Source: Chloroflexota bacterium
Lineage (GTDB): Bacteria; Chloroflexota; Limnocylindria; Limnocylindrales; Limnocylindraceae
Assembly (NCBI GenBank): GCA_016463555.1
Contig: JAEMRB010000014.1
Location: 1 to 14,027 of the forward strand
DNA: 14,027 bases
Direction of reading: 5' to 3'
Positions within the stretch are counted from its first letter, which is position 1. Each line of letters begins with the position of its first letter. Shown piece after piece: positions 8,272-13,229 of the stretch. The translations under genes and the position numbers were made by a program. The notes under the pieces were generated by a model. The model made no database searches. It had not been told where the DNA came from and saw only the letters and a list, made by a program, of their open reading frames with translations.

Positions 8272-8319
8272 GTGTCAAATGACAGTTGTACCGCCGCCTC
8301 TCACGAGGTCAGCGCATAG
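8272..8319 (+). CDS. Possible 15-residue peptide with near-perfect ribosome binding site
   Basis: A GTG at 8272 opens MSNDSCTAASHEVSA and stops at TAG 8317-8319. GAAAGGAGGTG at 8254-8264 matches 11 consecutive bases of the perfect complement of a typical 16S rRNA 3' end, and its GGAGG core is 9 bases from the GTG. That is the strongest SD in the window, placed before the shortest frame. I do not recognise the peptide; it has no membrane segment or known motif. The ORF runs through the 5' arm of a long hairpin and stops in its loop, as in a leader peptide that senses translation. It could instead be a ribosome-binding RNA with no functional peptide. A second frame, ATG at 8279, gives a 14-codon ORF but has poor SD spacing. 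Confidence 0.4.
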   Translation: MSNDSCTAASHEVSA

Positions 8320-8338
8320 TTGACCCGCGAGAGCGGTA
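8289..8338 (+). other. Long imperfect RNA hairpin overlapping the 15-codon ORF
   Basis: Pairings: TACCG (8289-8293) with CGGTA (8334-8338); CTCTC (8298-8302) with GAGAG (8329-8333); CG (8304-8305) with CG (8326-8327); GGTCA (8307-8311) with TGACC (8321-8325). That is 17 bp with small bulges and a 9-base loop holding the ORF stop codon. GAGAGC (8329-8334) is also complementary to GCTCTC (8372-8377) in the next hairpin, so the two could be alternatives. Confidence 0.6.
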
Positions 8339-8348
8339 AAAACTGAGC

Positions 8349-8376
8349 AGAGCCCTGGCCTTCGGGCCGGGGCTCT
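8349..8376 (+). terminator. Terminator-like hairpin with UUCG loop between ctp and smpB
   Basis: AGAGCCCTGGCC (8349-8360) pairs with GGCCGGGGCTCT (8365-8376) around a TTCG tetraloop: 12 bp with one G-T wobble. It is followed by CTCGTCTCC, not a T-run, so it is stable but not a textbook intrinsic terminator. It probably ends the small upstream unit and perhaps ctp read-through. smpB lies 104 bases further on. Confidence 0.6.
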
Positions 8377-8410
8377 CTCGTCTCCGCCGTTAGTCACCCC
8401 GCCTTACACC

Positions 8411-8454
8411 CGCCCACGGTTGGCGCGTACCCTACAGGGGCGCCCACGGGTGGC
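8411..8454 (+). repeat. 14-bp direct repeat bracketing a candidate smpB promoter element
   Basis: CGCCCACGGTTGGC (8411-8424) and CGCCCACGGGTGGC (8441-8454) differ at one base and start exactly 30 bases apart, about three helical turns. A -10-like TACCCT (8428-8433), with CTTACA upstream at 8403-8408, lies between and before them. A dimeric regulator site is a possible reading; no regulator is visible here. Confidence 0.5.
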
Positions 8455-8480
8455 AACGCAGCTCGAGAGGAGGTAACGCT

Positions 8481-8999
8481 ATGGCTAAGGCTCCAGTAAA
8501 GACGGCGCCCTCCCCTGCCCCAAAGCCGAAGGCGCCCCCCTCGGGGACCACGCTCGCCTCGAACCGCAAGGCCTCGTATGAGTACGAGATCATCGAGCGC
8601 TATGAGGCGGGGGTCGTTCTCTCGGGGACCGAGATCAAGTCGATTCGCGCTGGCAAGGCCGATATCGGCGATGCCTACGTGCGCCTCGAGGCGGGCGAGG
8701 GCCGCCTGATCGGCATGCACATTGCCGAGTGGCCCGGTGCTGCCAGCCAGAACCACGAGCCGAAACGGGTGCGGCGCCTCTTGCTCCACAAGTCCGAGAT
8801 CATTGCCATCGGCACGAAGGTGAAGACCAAGGGGCTCACACTGATTCCGCTGCGCCTCTACCTTTCGCGCGGGCGTTGCAAGGTGGAGATTGGCCTCGGG
8901 CGCGGGAAGAAGGCCTTCGATAAGCGTGCCGCTATCGCCGATCGCGAGGGGCGTCGCGAGGCGGAGCGCCAGCTCAGCGACTGGAAGCGCGGCGAGTAG
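8481..8999 (+). CDS. smpB: SsrA-binding protein SmpB
   Basis: Binds the tRNA-like end of tmRNA and brings it to stalled ribosomes, standing in for the missing anticodon arm in the decoding centre. The 172 residues carry the family blocks ASNRKASYEYEIIERYEAGVVLSGTEIKSIRAGKADI (26-62), MHIAEW, KRVRRLLLHKSEI, KGLTLIPLRLYLSRGRCKVEIGLGRGKKAFDKR, and a basic C-terminal helix. The first 25 residues are an Ala/Pro/Lys-rich extension (KTAPSPAPKPKAPP), longer than the short lysine tail usual at this end. GAGGAGG at 8467-8473 lies 7 bases before the ATG. Its RNA partner ssrA begins 51 bases after the stop, with a probable promoter of its own. Confidence 0.97.
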   Translation: MAKAPVKTAPSPAPKPKAPPSGTTLASNRKASYEYEIIERYEAGVVLSGTEIKSIRAGKADIGDAYVRLEAGEGRLIGMHIAEWPGAASQNHEPKRVRRLLLHKSEIIAIGTKVKTKGLTLIPLRLYLSRGRCKVEIGLGRGKKAFDKRAAIADREGRREAERQLSDWKRGE

Positions 9000-9011
9000 G
9001 TTCGCTCGCAC

Positions 9012-9040
9012 TAGCAATCGCGTCGCACGCGCGGTATCAT
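9012..9040 (+). promoter_or_regulatory. Candidate ssrA promoter
   Basis: The -10-like TATCAT (9035-9040) lies 9 bases before the mature tmRNA 5' end, with a poor -35 (TAGCAA, 9012-9017) at 17-base spacing. Seven C bases (9041-9047) follow and could pair with the GGGG that opens the tmRNA before 5' processing. Confidence 0.4.
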
Positions 9041-9049
9041 CCCCCCCTT

Positions 9050-9425
9050 GGGGATGCGTGGTTTCGACGGAGATCCGCACCTTGGGAACGCGAGTCGAGG
9101 TTGCTATCAGGCCTCGTTAAACCGGTAGCAAAAAGAAGTAACTGGCAATCGCCAGCCTGCTCTCGCCCTCGCTGCCTAAGGCAGTAAGGTGAGCGTGGAA
9201 GCGGCCCCCGCTTCGCGGGTCGTGGAAGCGTCATAAAGCGAAGCTGCAGTGATGACGAGCGACGCATAGTCATCAAGTAAGCCCGATTTAGGGAGATGTA
9301 TCTCGGTTGAGGGTCGATCCGGCCTGTGGGAGCGCCTCAACTCAGACTAAACCGCAGGACACGCTCGTAGTGGTCTCAAGGAAGGCTTTTCGGACGAGGA
9401 GTTCGACTCTCCTCCATCTCCACCA
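9050..9425 (+). ncRNA. ssrA: tmRNA (transfer-messenger RNA)
   Basis: Rescues stalled ribosomes and tags the unfinished protein for proteolysis. The acceptor stem GGGGATG (9050-9056) pairs with CATCTCC (9415-9421), including the G3-U pair (9052/9419) read by alanyl-tRNA synthetase, then A and an encoded CCA (9423-9425). GTTTCGACGG (9061-9070) is the D-like loop. P2 is CCTTGGGA (9080-9087) with TCTCAAGG (9374-9381). Pseudoknot 1 is CGAGG (9096-9100)/CCTCG (9112-9116) plus TTGCTA (9101-9106)/TAGCAA (9126-9131). Twelve bases later the likely resume codon GGC (9144) opens GNRQPALALAA, with TAA at 9177-9179; the LALAA ending fits ClpXP-type degrons. The T-stem GAGGAG/CTCCTC (9396-9401/9409-9414) has 6 bp instead of 5. 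The RNA is one piece, not circularly permuted. Confidence 0.97.
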
Positions 9426-9437
9426 AATCTCACCCGT

Positions 9438-9452
9438 CGCGCCGTCGGCGCG
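9438..9452. terminator. Short GC hairpin between convergent ssrA and the DUF4287-like gene
   Basis: CGCGCC (9438-9443) pairs with GGCGCG (9447-9452) around GTC. It lies 12 bases after the tmRNA CCA and 2 bases past the stop of the convergent gene, a fitting place for a shared terminator. There is no T-run on either side, so the assignment is weak. Confidence 0.3.
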
Positions 9453-9454
9453 CG

Positions 9455-10009
9455 CTATGCGATCTCCGCGATGCGCGCCTTCGCCATCGCCAGCAGCAGC
9501 TTCTCGTCAATCTCCCAGTCGTTGGGGATCGTGATCGAGTGCTTCAGCACACGGAGCCCCTTCATCTTCGGGGTGAAGGCATCGATGACCGCCTTGCTAA
9601 ACGGATTGATTAAGAGGTACCTCTTAAGTGCTGATGCGCCGAGCACATACTCGGTTCCCTTGCGCAGCATTGGCTGGTTGTAGGCGATCACGAACTCAAG
9701 CTCTGGATACTTTGCGCGCACCACTTTGAAGATCGCGCGCATCGTGCGGGCCTGCTGCGCTTCAATGGTTTTGAAATAGGCGGTCGGCGTTGCATGCCGC
9801 TGTGATGATGTTGAGCCGCGGGAGAAGAGCACCAGCGCATTTGCATGCGCCTGCGAGAATCCGTAGTTCTCTCGCAGGTGTGCGATCTGTTCCGGGTAGC
9901 GCTCCCCTGCAATGCTCTGCATCACGGTGAACCAGTGTTTCATCGGTTCGCCGTAGCGCTTCTCAATTGCAGGGAAGTGCGCCTCCCGTCTTGGATCCTT
10001 TGGTGGCAT
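9455..10009 (-). CDS. DUF4287 / DUF1801-like protein of unknown function
   Basis: The 184 residues appear to join two small domains. Residues about 8-66 (HFPAIEKRYG, KHWFTVMQSI, YPEQIAHLRENYGFSQAHANALVLFSRG) resemble DUF4287. Residues about 78-184 (RAKYPELEFVIAYNQPMLRKGTEYVLGAS..., TIPNDWEIDEKLL) resemble the DUF1801/YdhG fold, structurally related to frataxin-like proteins. Neither has a firmly known reaction. No signal peptide or membrane segment is seen, so it is probably cytoplasmic. The full N-terminus fits the family, but the SD before the ATG is weak (AGAGCGGA). It starts 17 bases after khpB on the same strand, so it may be the last gene of the rpmH operon, although it is not part of the usual conserved set. 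Its third positions look less GC-rich than its neighbours, so late acquisition is possible. Confidence 0.85.
   Translation of the reverse strand: MPPKDPRREAHFPAIEKRYGEPMKHWFTVMQSIAGERYPEQIAHLRENYGFSQAHANALVLFSRGSTSSQRHATPTAYFKTIEAQQARTMRAIFKVVRAKYPELEFVIAYNQPMLRKGTEYVLGASALKRYLLINPFSKAVIDAFTPKMKGLRVLKHSITIPNDWEIDEKLLLAMAKARIAEIA
9610..9627. repeat. 18-bp perfect palindrome inside the DUF4287/DUF1801-like gene
   Basis: TTAAGAGGTACCTCTTAA reads the same on both strands. It lies within codons for the C-terminal domain (around KRYLLIN), so it must also satisfy coding. One such palindrome in 14 kb is uncommon but not beyond chance. Confidence 0.9.
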
Positions 10010-10026
10010 TCCGCTCTGTTTGGAGG

Positions 10027-10935
10027 TTAGGCTGGAATAACGACGACGCGGCGCTCTGGCTCTTCGCCCGCCGACTCGGTCGCAATGCCGTCCATCTCCT
10101 GAAGCTCAACGTGAATCCAGCGGCGCTCCAGCGCCGTCATTGGCTCAAGCTGAACAGCGCGACCGGTCTCCTTGACGCGGTCTGCCGCCTTGCGTGCAAG
10201 TGCGCGGAGCTGTGCCTCACGTCGACCTCGATACTCTTCGATGTCTACGGTGACACGCGCCCACTCGCCCATCTTGCGGCTGAGCATCAGGTTGACCAGG
10301 TGCTGGATCGCCTGCAGTCGCTCACCGCGGCCGCCGATCAAGTTGTTCAACTCATCGACCGCCTCTGGTGAGGTGCCGGCAACGTTCAACACGGTGTCAG
10401 CACCAGTTCCAGTGGTGCGCACTTCGGCCTCGAAGCCGAGGTGCTTCACCAGCGTCTCAAGGATCTCCTTGCCGCCGCTGATCATCTCTGGCGTCGTCTC
10501 GCTGCGCTCGCGTCGCTCTCGTGGCTCGCGATCCTCACGTGGCGCGCGCTCGGGGCGCGGTGCACGCTCAGGTCGTGGGGCACGGTCGCCGCGTGGCGCT
10601 GGGCGTGCTGCAGCTTGCGGTGCAGCGGCTCGCTCTACGGGTGCATCACTGCGTGGCGCTGGGCGCGGCGCACGCTCTTCGCGAACCGGCGCTGGTGCTG
10701 GTGCTGGGCGGCTTGACTCGCCGGCACGCTTCGGGGCGGCGCCGCCGAGTGCGCTGATTGGCGCAGCGACGATGCGGGCAGGCTCAGCGCCCATACCGAG
10801 CACGCCGCGCGACCCTGGGGCAATGATCTCGAAGTCGAGATCGCCGATGCCAACCTTGAACGCCTCGCAGGCACCCTTCAGTGCCTCTTCAACGCTCTTC
10901 CCGGTGAACTCCTGATATGCGCTCTCGTTCGCCAT
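10027..10935 (-). CDS. khpB: RNA-binding protein KhpB (Jag/EloR family)
   Basis: A KH-R3H RNA-binding protein which in Gram-positive bacteria pairs with KhpA and influences cell elongation and division. The 302 residues run: Jag-N domain about 6-56 (YQEFTGKSVEEALKGACEAF, GVLGMG), a disordered Pro/Arg/Ala linker about 64-148 with repeated APRPER units, a KH domain about 155-233 with the GxxG loop GGRG at 201-204, and an R3H domain about 238-300 with Arg271 and His275 in RRWIHVEL. The linker is long for the family and may bind RNA or proteins through its charge. The start ATG overlaps the yidC stop as TAATG, and GGGAG lies 6 bases before it. Next to yidC and rnpA, this is the family's usual place. 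Confidence 0.95.
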   Translation of the reverse strand: MANESAYQEFTGKSVEEALKGACEAFKVGIGDLDFEIIAPGSRGVLGMGAEPARIVAAPISALGGAAPKRAGESSRPAPAPAPVREERAPRPAPRSDAPVERAAAPQAAARPAPRGDRAPRPERAPRPERAPREDREPRERRERSETTPEMISGGKEILETLVKHLGFEAEVRTTGTGADTVLNVAGTSPEAVDELNNLIGGRGERLQAIQHLVNLMLSRKMGEWARVTVDIEEYRGRREAQLRALARKAADRVKETGRAVQLEPMTALERRWIHVELQEMDGIATESAGEEPERRVVVIPA

Positions 10936-12071
10936 TACTTACTCCCTCGTCGACCATGTCGGTCGCGCTTCTTCGCCGAACGGATCGTGGCGGCCGCTGA
11001 TGCGGCGCGGTCAAGCTCCGTTCGCTCGTGTGGTGCCACAACTTCCCCAGCAGCATCCGGAATCAATTCCGGCATCGCCACTGGGAAACGCGGGGCATGG
11101 TTAACGGCAAAGGCGGGCGTCCAGCCGAAGAGCGGGAAGAGCCCACCGTAGCCGAGGATCAAGTACTGCTGCCCGATCGAGAACAGCGTGGACGAGATCC
11201 AGTAAATGAACAGGCCGGCGGGAAGAATCCCGCCGTACAGTACCGAAATGAGTGGCAGGAGCACCATGGTCTGACCCTGGGCACCTGACATTGGATCGTT
11301 CTTCGACGCATTTGGATTGATCACCATGCGCGTTTGAATGACCTGGAGAAGTGCGCTGATGACTGCGAGAATTGAGACGCCGAACCCGGCGACGTCGATG
11401 ACTGACGGCAGCGATGCATTGAGCCCGCCGAGCCACGGCACCGTTGCTTCGATGCATGGCTTCATGTTGTCGTAGGTCGCCGTGCCGAGACCGTTTGCGC
11501 ACACCAGGCCAACTGCGTCACCAACGTTGAATCCGAAGACACTCAACATGGCCGTAGGGTTTGGGGTCGTGAGGCCGTTGGAAATCACGGTGTACATCGG
11601 GATCAACACGATGAACTGCAGCAGTGTTGGGAGGCAGCCGCCGAACGGGCTGACGCCACGCGACTTGTAGAGTTCCATCTGCGCCTGTTGAATCTTGACC
11701 TTGTCGCCCTTATAGCGTCGCTGAATCTCGGCCACCTCTGGTGCAAGGAGCTGGGTGCGCTTCTGTGAGACCAGCTGCTTGCGGTATGGCGAGATCAGGA
11801 TGATGCGAATGATCAGCGTCAAGATCAGGATTGAGATGCCAATGTCGCCAGTGAGTCGATCGAGCAGCACGAGCCCTACGAAGAGCGCCTGGAAGACTGG
11901 CGTGAAGAGCCAGGCGAGCAGGCTAAACGGATCCGCACCTGGTGTAGCAGGAACGAGCGGTGGGAACGGGGTTGGGCTAACGCTCACCGTTGCGCCGTCA
12001 GCGCCACATGCGGCAACAAGGAGCAGTGCGAGGCCGAGCAGTGCGAAGACCTTCAACGTGTGGCGGCTCAT
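10935..12071 (-). CDS. yidC: Membrane protein insertase YidC (Oxa1 family), probable lipoprotein
   Basis: Inserts and folds membrane proteins alone or with SecYEG. I place the start at 12071, where ATG overlaps the yidD stop as ATGA. The frame is open up to an ATG at 12137, but that lies well inside yidD and would add 22 residues before an obvious signal. The 378 residues begin with a lipoprotein-type signal and lipobox VAAC (Cys22), then a short Pro/Thr stretch. The conserved core has the substrate-groove Arg89 in LTLIIRIILISPYRKQ, the cytoplasmic hairpin (LAPEVAEIQRRYKGDKVKIQQAQMELYKSRGVSPFGGC), later helices, and a basic tail ending KKRDRHGRRGSK. The large periplasmic P1 domain of Gram-negative YidC is absent. 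An external segment of about 60 residues contains two Cys. Confidence 0.95.
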   Translation of the reverse strand: MSRHTLKVFALLGLALLLVAACGADGATVSVSPTPFPPLVPATPGADPFSLLAWLFTPVFQALFVGLVLLDRLTGDIGISILILTLIIRIILISPYRKQLVSQKRTQLLAPEVAEIQRRYKGDKVKIQQAQMELYKSRGVSPFGGCLPTLLQFIVLIPMYTVISNGLTTPNPTAMLSVFGFNVGDAVGLVCANGLGTATYDNMKPCIEATVPWLGGLNASLPSVIDVAGFGVSILAVISALLQVIQTRMVINPNASKNDPMSGAQGQTMVLLPLISVLYGGILPAGLFIYWISSTLFSIGQQYLILGYGGLFPLFGWTPAFAVNHAPRFPVAMPELIPDAAGEVVAPHERTELDRAASAAATIRSAKKRDRHGRRGSK

Positions 12072-12304
12072 CGGACCGGATCCAATCCGCCAGCGCTGAG
12101 TGGCGAGCAGCGCGCGATGCGCCTGGCTCCCATCCATGAACCTTTAAGCAGTCCGTACTTCAAGATCGCCTCCTCTGTATAGCGCGAGCAGCTCGGCTCG
12201 AAGCGGCAGCTCGACGGGAGCCAAAAGAACAACACGCGGTATCCCTTGATCAACAGCGTTCCAGCAACCGCTGGAAGATTGGCAACACGTCGCAGCGCGG
12301 TCAT
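12068..12304 (-). CDS. yidD: Membrane protein insertion efficiency factor YidD
   Basis: A small membrane-associated protein thought to assist YidC-dependent insertion. The 78 residues include an amphipathic N-terminal part (GTLLIKGYRVLFFWLP), the cysteine signature SCRFEPSCSRYTEEAI (32-47), and the closing block RCSPLSAGGLDPV. The last normally reads RCHPW..GGYDPVP, so the His after Cys is Ser here. The start overlaps the rnpA stop as ATGA and the stop overlaps yidC likewise; GAGG lies 7 bases before the ATG. Confidence 0.95.
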   Translation of the reverse strand: MTALRRVANLPAVAGTLLIKGYRVLFFWLPSSCRFEPSCSRYTEEAILKYGLLKGSWMGARRIARCSPLSAGGLDPVR

Positions 12305-12639
12305 GCAGAGACCTCAACGAGTCGGGCGCGGCGCAGGCACTCGGTGAGCGCGGCGCGCAGCTCTGCGCTTGAAGCGGTGCTGGCTGCAGTGCGAACGCCG
12401 ATCAGGATCTCTGCGCCAGGGCGCACCTGTGGCGCAAGCTCGCGCGCGATGCTCTTCAGTCGGCGTCGGATGCGATTGCGCACCACGGCGTTCCCTACCT
12501 TGCGGCTCGTTGCGATGCCGAGTCGGAGTGACGCGGTGCCCTCTGTGACGGCGACGGTGCGATGGCGAACGCCGAGCAGCGGCGTGGTAACGCCGGGTGC
12601 GGCGCTTAGCGCGGCGAAGTCAGAGGGGGTGCGCAACAT
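12301..12639 (-). CDS. rnpA: Ribonuclease P protein component
   Basis: Basic protein that joins the RNase P RNA to cut 5' leaders from pre-tRNAs and from pre-tmRNA such as ssrA here. The 112 residues hold the signature region SRKVGNAVVRNRIRRRLKSI (about 45-64), whose RNRxxRR core binds RNA, after a beta-strand stretch (ASLRLGIATS). The N-terminus is short: MLRTPSDFAAL lacks the usual basic RHRL run before the DF motif. AGGAG, 7 bases upstream of the ATG, still supports this start. The RNase P RNA gene is not in the window. It lies 35 bases after rpmH, the usual neighbour. Confidence 0.95.
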   Translation of the reverse strand: MLRTPSDFAALSAAPGVTTPLLGVRHRTVAVTEGTASLRLGIATSRKVGNAVVRNRIRRRLKSIARELAPQVRPGAEILIGVRTAASTASSAELRAALTECLRRARLVEVSA

Positions 12640-12653
12640 GTCGATGCTCCTGG

Positions 12654-12667
12654 GGCGCGTACGCGCC
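12654..12667. other. 14-bp perfect palindrome between rpmH and rnpA
   Basis: GGCGCGTACGCGCC lies in the 35-base spacer and gives a 5-bp GC stem around GTAC in the - strand transcript. It could partly limit read-through or be a processing site, helping make more L34 than RnpA. No T-run follows. Confidence 0.5.
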
Positions 12668-12674
12668 GCCTTGA

Positions 12675-12809
12675 TCAGACGGTGAGGCGCTTGCGACCAC
12701 GTGCGCGGCGTCGGGCAAGAACCCGGCGGCCGGACGTTGTCGACATGCGCTTACGGAATCCGTGCTCGCGGAACCGCTGGCGCTTCTTCGGCTGATACGT
12801 TCGCTTCAT
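12675..12809 (-). CDS. rpmH: 50S ribosomal protein L34
   Basis: A small, very basic protein of the large ribosomal subunit. Translating the - strand from ATG at 12809 gives 44 residues, MKRTYQPKKRQRFREHGFRKR then MSTTSGRRVLARRRARGRKRLTV with its TGA at 12677-12675. This is the complete L34 sequence pattern (KRTYQP, HGFRKRM, GRRVLARRRARGRKRL). GGAG lies 8 bases before the ATG. First gene of the rpmH-rnpA-yidD-yidC-khpB operon, under the promoter at 12927-12956. Confidence 0.98.
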   Translation of the reverse strand: MKRTYQPKKRQRFREHGFRKRMSTTSGRRVLARRRARGRKRLTV

Positions 12810-12926
12810 TGGTATCGCTCCGATCCGGTGGTCTCAAGTGCCACGGTTGCCTTCGTCGGCGGTGGCCCCCAAGGGGTTCTTCCTAGTTTTCACTCAGGCC
12901 GCGAGGAGGGCGGTTCTGAGAGGGGA

Positions 12927-12956
12927 AGTATCGTTCCTCGCAGGCGGCGGTGTCAA
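12927..12956 (-). promoter_or_regulatory. Probable sigma-70 promoter of the rpmH operon
   Basis: Read on the - strand: TTGACA (12956-12951), an exact -35 consensus, 18 bases, then GATACT (12932-12927), a 4/6 match to the -10. This implies a leader of about 110 bases before the rpmH ATG at 12809. Confidence 0.6.
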
Positions 12957-12985
12957 TTGCTGCCCCTGTAACGGGGATTTAGCCA

Positions 12986-13004
12986 GATACCCCTAGGGGG
13001 TATC
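12986..13004. promoter_or_regulatory. Perfect 8-bp inverted repeat resembling a CsoR-family operator
   Basis: GATACCCC (12986-12993), TAG, GGGGTATC (12997-13004). A G/C tract flanked by TA on each side, with a TAG centre, is the pattern described for operators of the metal-responsive CsoR family. It lies between the two divergent promoter candidates, 30 bases beyond the rpmH -35. No CsoR or copper gene is in the window, so the assignment rests on sequence resemblance only. Confidence 0.4.
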
Positions 13005-13026
13005 CAAAATCGGGGTGCGCCTGGGG

Positions 13027-13054
13027 TTGCAGGAAGCGCCGTGGGTGCTATTCT
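13027..13054 (+). promoter_or_regulatory. Candidate dnaA promoter
   Basis: TTGCAG (13027-13032), 16 bases, TATTCT (13049-13054; 4/6 to TATAAT). It would start a transcript near 13061 with a leader of about 190 bases that includes the T-box-like element. The match is moderate, but it is the best + strand candidate I see in the gap. Confidence 0.35.
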
Positions 13055-13073
13055 CCGCCTCCCCACAAAGGGC

Positions 13074-13189
13074 CTGACCGACATCACACCGTCGGTTGGT
13101 CTCTCTCGCGGGGCTGTGGGAGGGGCTGGCGTAAGCCGGTCAGCACAGACTCAATCTTGCACCAGGGTGGTACCGCCGACTCCTCGGCG
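13074..13189 (+). promoter_or_regulatory. T-box-riboswitch-like element in the dnaA leader
   Basis: AGGGTGGTACCGCC (13164-13177) matches the T-box signature AGGGUGGNACCGCG at 13 of 14 positions. TGGT (13168-13171) would pair with the NCCA end of an uncharged tRNA with A before CCA. Upstream, CTGACCG (13074-13080) and CGGTCAG (13137-13143) can close a 70-base Stem-I-like arm. Inside it, 13090-13105 pairs with 13118-13131 with many G-U pairs, leaving an internal loop whose 3' side is TAAGC (13132-13136). That loop or its edge offers GTA (Val) or AAG (Lys) as specifier, neither certain. Downstream, CGCCGA/TCGGCG (13174-13179/13184-13189) forms a hairpin overlapping the end of the T-box sequence, and CCCTT (13195-13199) can pair with AAGGG (13235-13239) of the dnaA SD. 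With no T-run, control would be translational. The arm is much shorter than the common Stem I. Confidence 0.45.
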
Positions 13190-13208
13190 ACTCGCCCTTC
13201 TGCCGCGA

Positions 13209-13229
13209 TGTTGGTGGCGTACACCAACA
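13209..13229 (+). other. Hairpin just upstream of the dnaA ribosome binding site
   Basis: TGTTGGTG (13209-13216) pairs perfectly with CACCAACA (13222-13229) around a GCGTA loop: 8 bp, ending 7 bases before the G-run of the dnaA SD (13236-13242). It could help display or hide the SD together with the T-box-like element. Confidence 0.65.

Noticed and set aside
9041..9056. CCCCCCC followed by TTGGGG before ssrA as a terminator for smpB
   Set aside because: The GGGG belongs to the tmRNA acceptor stem, there is no T-run, and the C-run is better explained as promoter-proximal leader.
10172..10915. 247-codon + strand frame opposite khpB, rich in Ser/Arg/Gly
   Set aside because: It is the reverse reading of the Pro/Arg/Ala repeat linker of KhpB; low complexity and no SD.
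12072..12137. Longer YidC start at 12137 (22 extra residues)
   Set aside because: It lies inside yidD and puts a polar stretch before the signal peptide; the ATGA overlap at 12071 is the natural start.
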